The position numbers and the translations under genes were made by a program. From NCBI GenBank assembly GCA_021292165.1, contig CM037876.1, forward strand, positions 284,244,521 to 284,308,520: 64,000 nucleotides of DNA. The letters are read 5' to 3'. The first letter of the stretch is position 1. Each line of letters opens with the position of its first letter. Shown one piece after another: positions 63,890 through 64,000 of this stretch. Origin of the DNA: Shinisaurus crocodilurus. Its lineage: Eukaryota; Chordata; Lepidosauria; Squamata; Shinisauridae. Under the pieces are notes generated by a model. That model saw only the letters and a list, made by a program, of their open reading frames with translations, ran no database searches and was not told the DNA's origin.

Positions 63890-64000
63890 AGGGCTCTCCA
63901 ACCTTGGGTCCCCAGATGTTGCTGGACTACAGCTCCCAGAATCCCTTGCCATTAGCCATGCTGGCTGGGTATGCTGGGAGCTGTATCATATAAAAGGTTT
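63890..64000. mobile_element. Palindromic element, CCAGATGTTTTGGAC family, cut by window end
   Basis: CTCTCCAACCTTGGGTCCCC, GCTGGACTACAGCTCCCAG, then the inverted ATGCTGGGAGCTGTATC. Confidence 0.7.

Overview
This is vertebrate nuclear DNA from an amniote, most likely a squamate reptile. The window holds one intact protein-coding gene, a calmodulin gene on the + strand. Its six exons are scattered over about 19 kb, and everything around and inside its introns is dense interspersed repeat. The mix of CR1-type and L2-like LINEs, a 5S-rRNA-derived SINE with a CR1-like tail, tRNA-derived SINEs, hAT elements and many small palindromic DNA elements points to a reptile. That assignment is inference from repeat content, not from a species-diagnostic sequence.

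Layout. 1-1.3 kb: LINE tail and a probable solo LTR with a compound minisatellite. 1.5-1.75 kb: a short hAT element with a perfect 8-bp target duplication. 2.5-2.9 kb: a GC-rich, promoter-like block of palindromes. 3.5-6.5 kb: a 3.0-kb hAT transposon with a decayed BED-finger/transposase gene, bounded by a perfect 8-bp duplication. 6.6-9.8 kb: small repeats upstream of the gene. 9.86-11.46 kb: CpG island with a TATA box. 10.2-30.05 kb: the calmodulin gene, whose coding exons join without a frame break to 149 codons plus stop. The coding sequence and 3' UTR fit CALM1 rather than CALM2 or CALM3. The introns carry hAT, Tigger-like, LINE, SINE and long-palindrome insertions, several of them nested.

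30.4-64 kb is an apparently gene-free downstream region. It contains a CR1 copy split by a Tigger-like MITE (34-35.8 kb), a decayed L2-like LINE with endonuclease and reverse transcriptase remnants on the minus strand (40.9-43.7 kb), four 5S-derived SINE copies, a five-copy family of 300-400 bp repeats (48.8-63.8 kb), a CR1 tail split by a solo LTR with a 5-bp duplication (60.1-60.7 kb), and a few low-repeat stretches that may be conserved noncoding DNA. A possible 159-nt minus-strand exon at 46.1 kb is the only other coding-like signal.

I found no operon, CRISPR array, prophage or evident new gene system. The strongest observations are structural: many insertions can be dated relative to one another from exact target-site duplications, and a group of palindromic elements shares the terminus GGGYGCAATCCTATGC and appears to insert at TAA, with ZNF143-like motifs in both arms of one subfamily.
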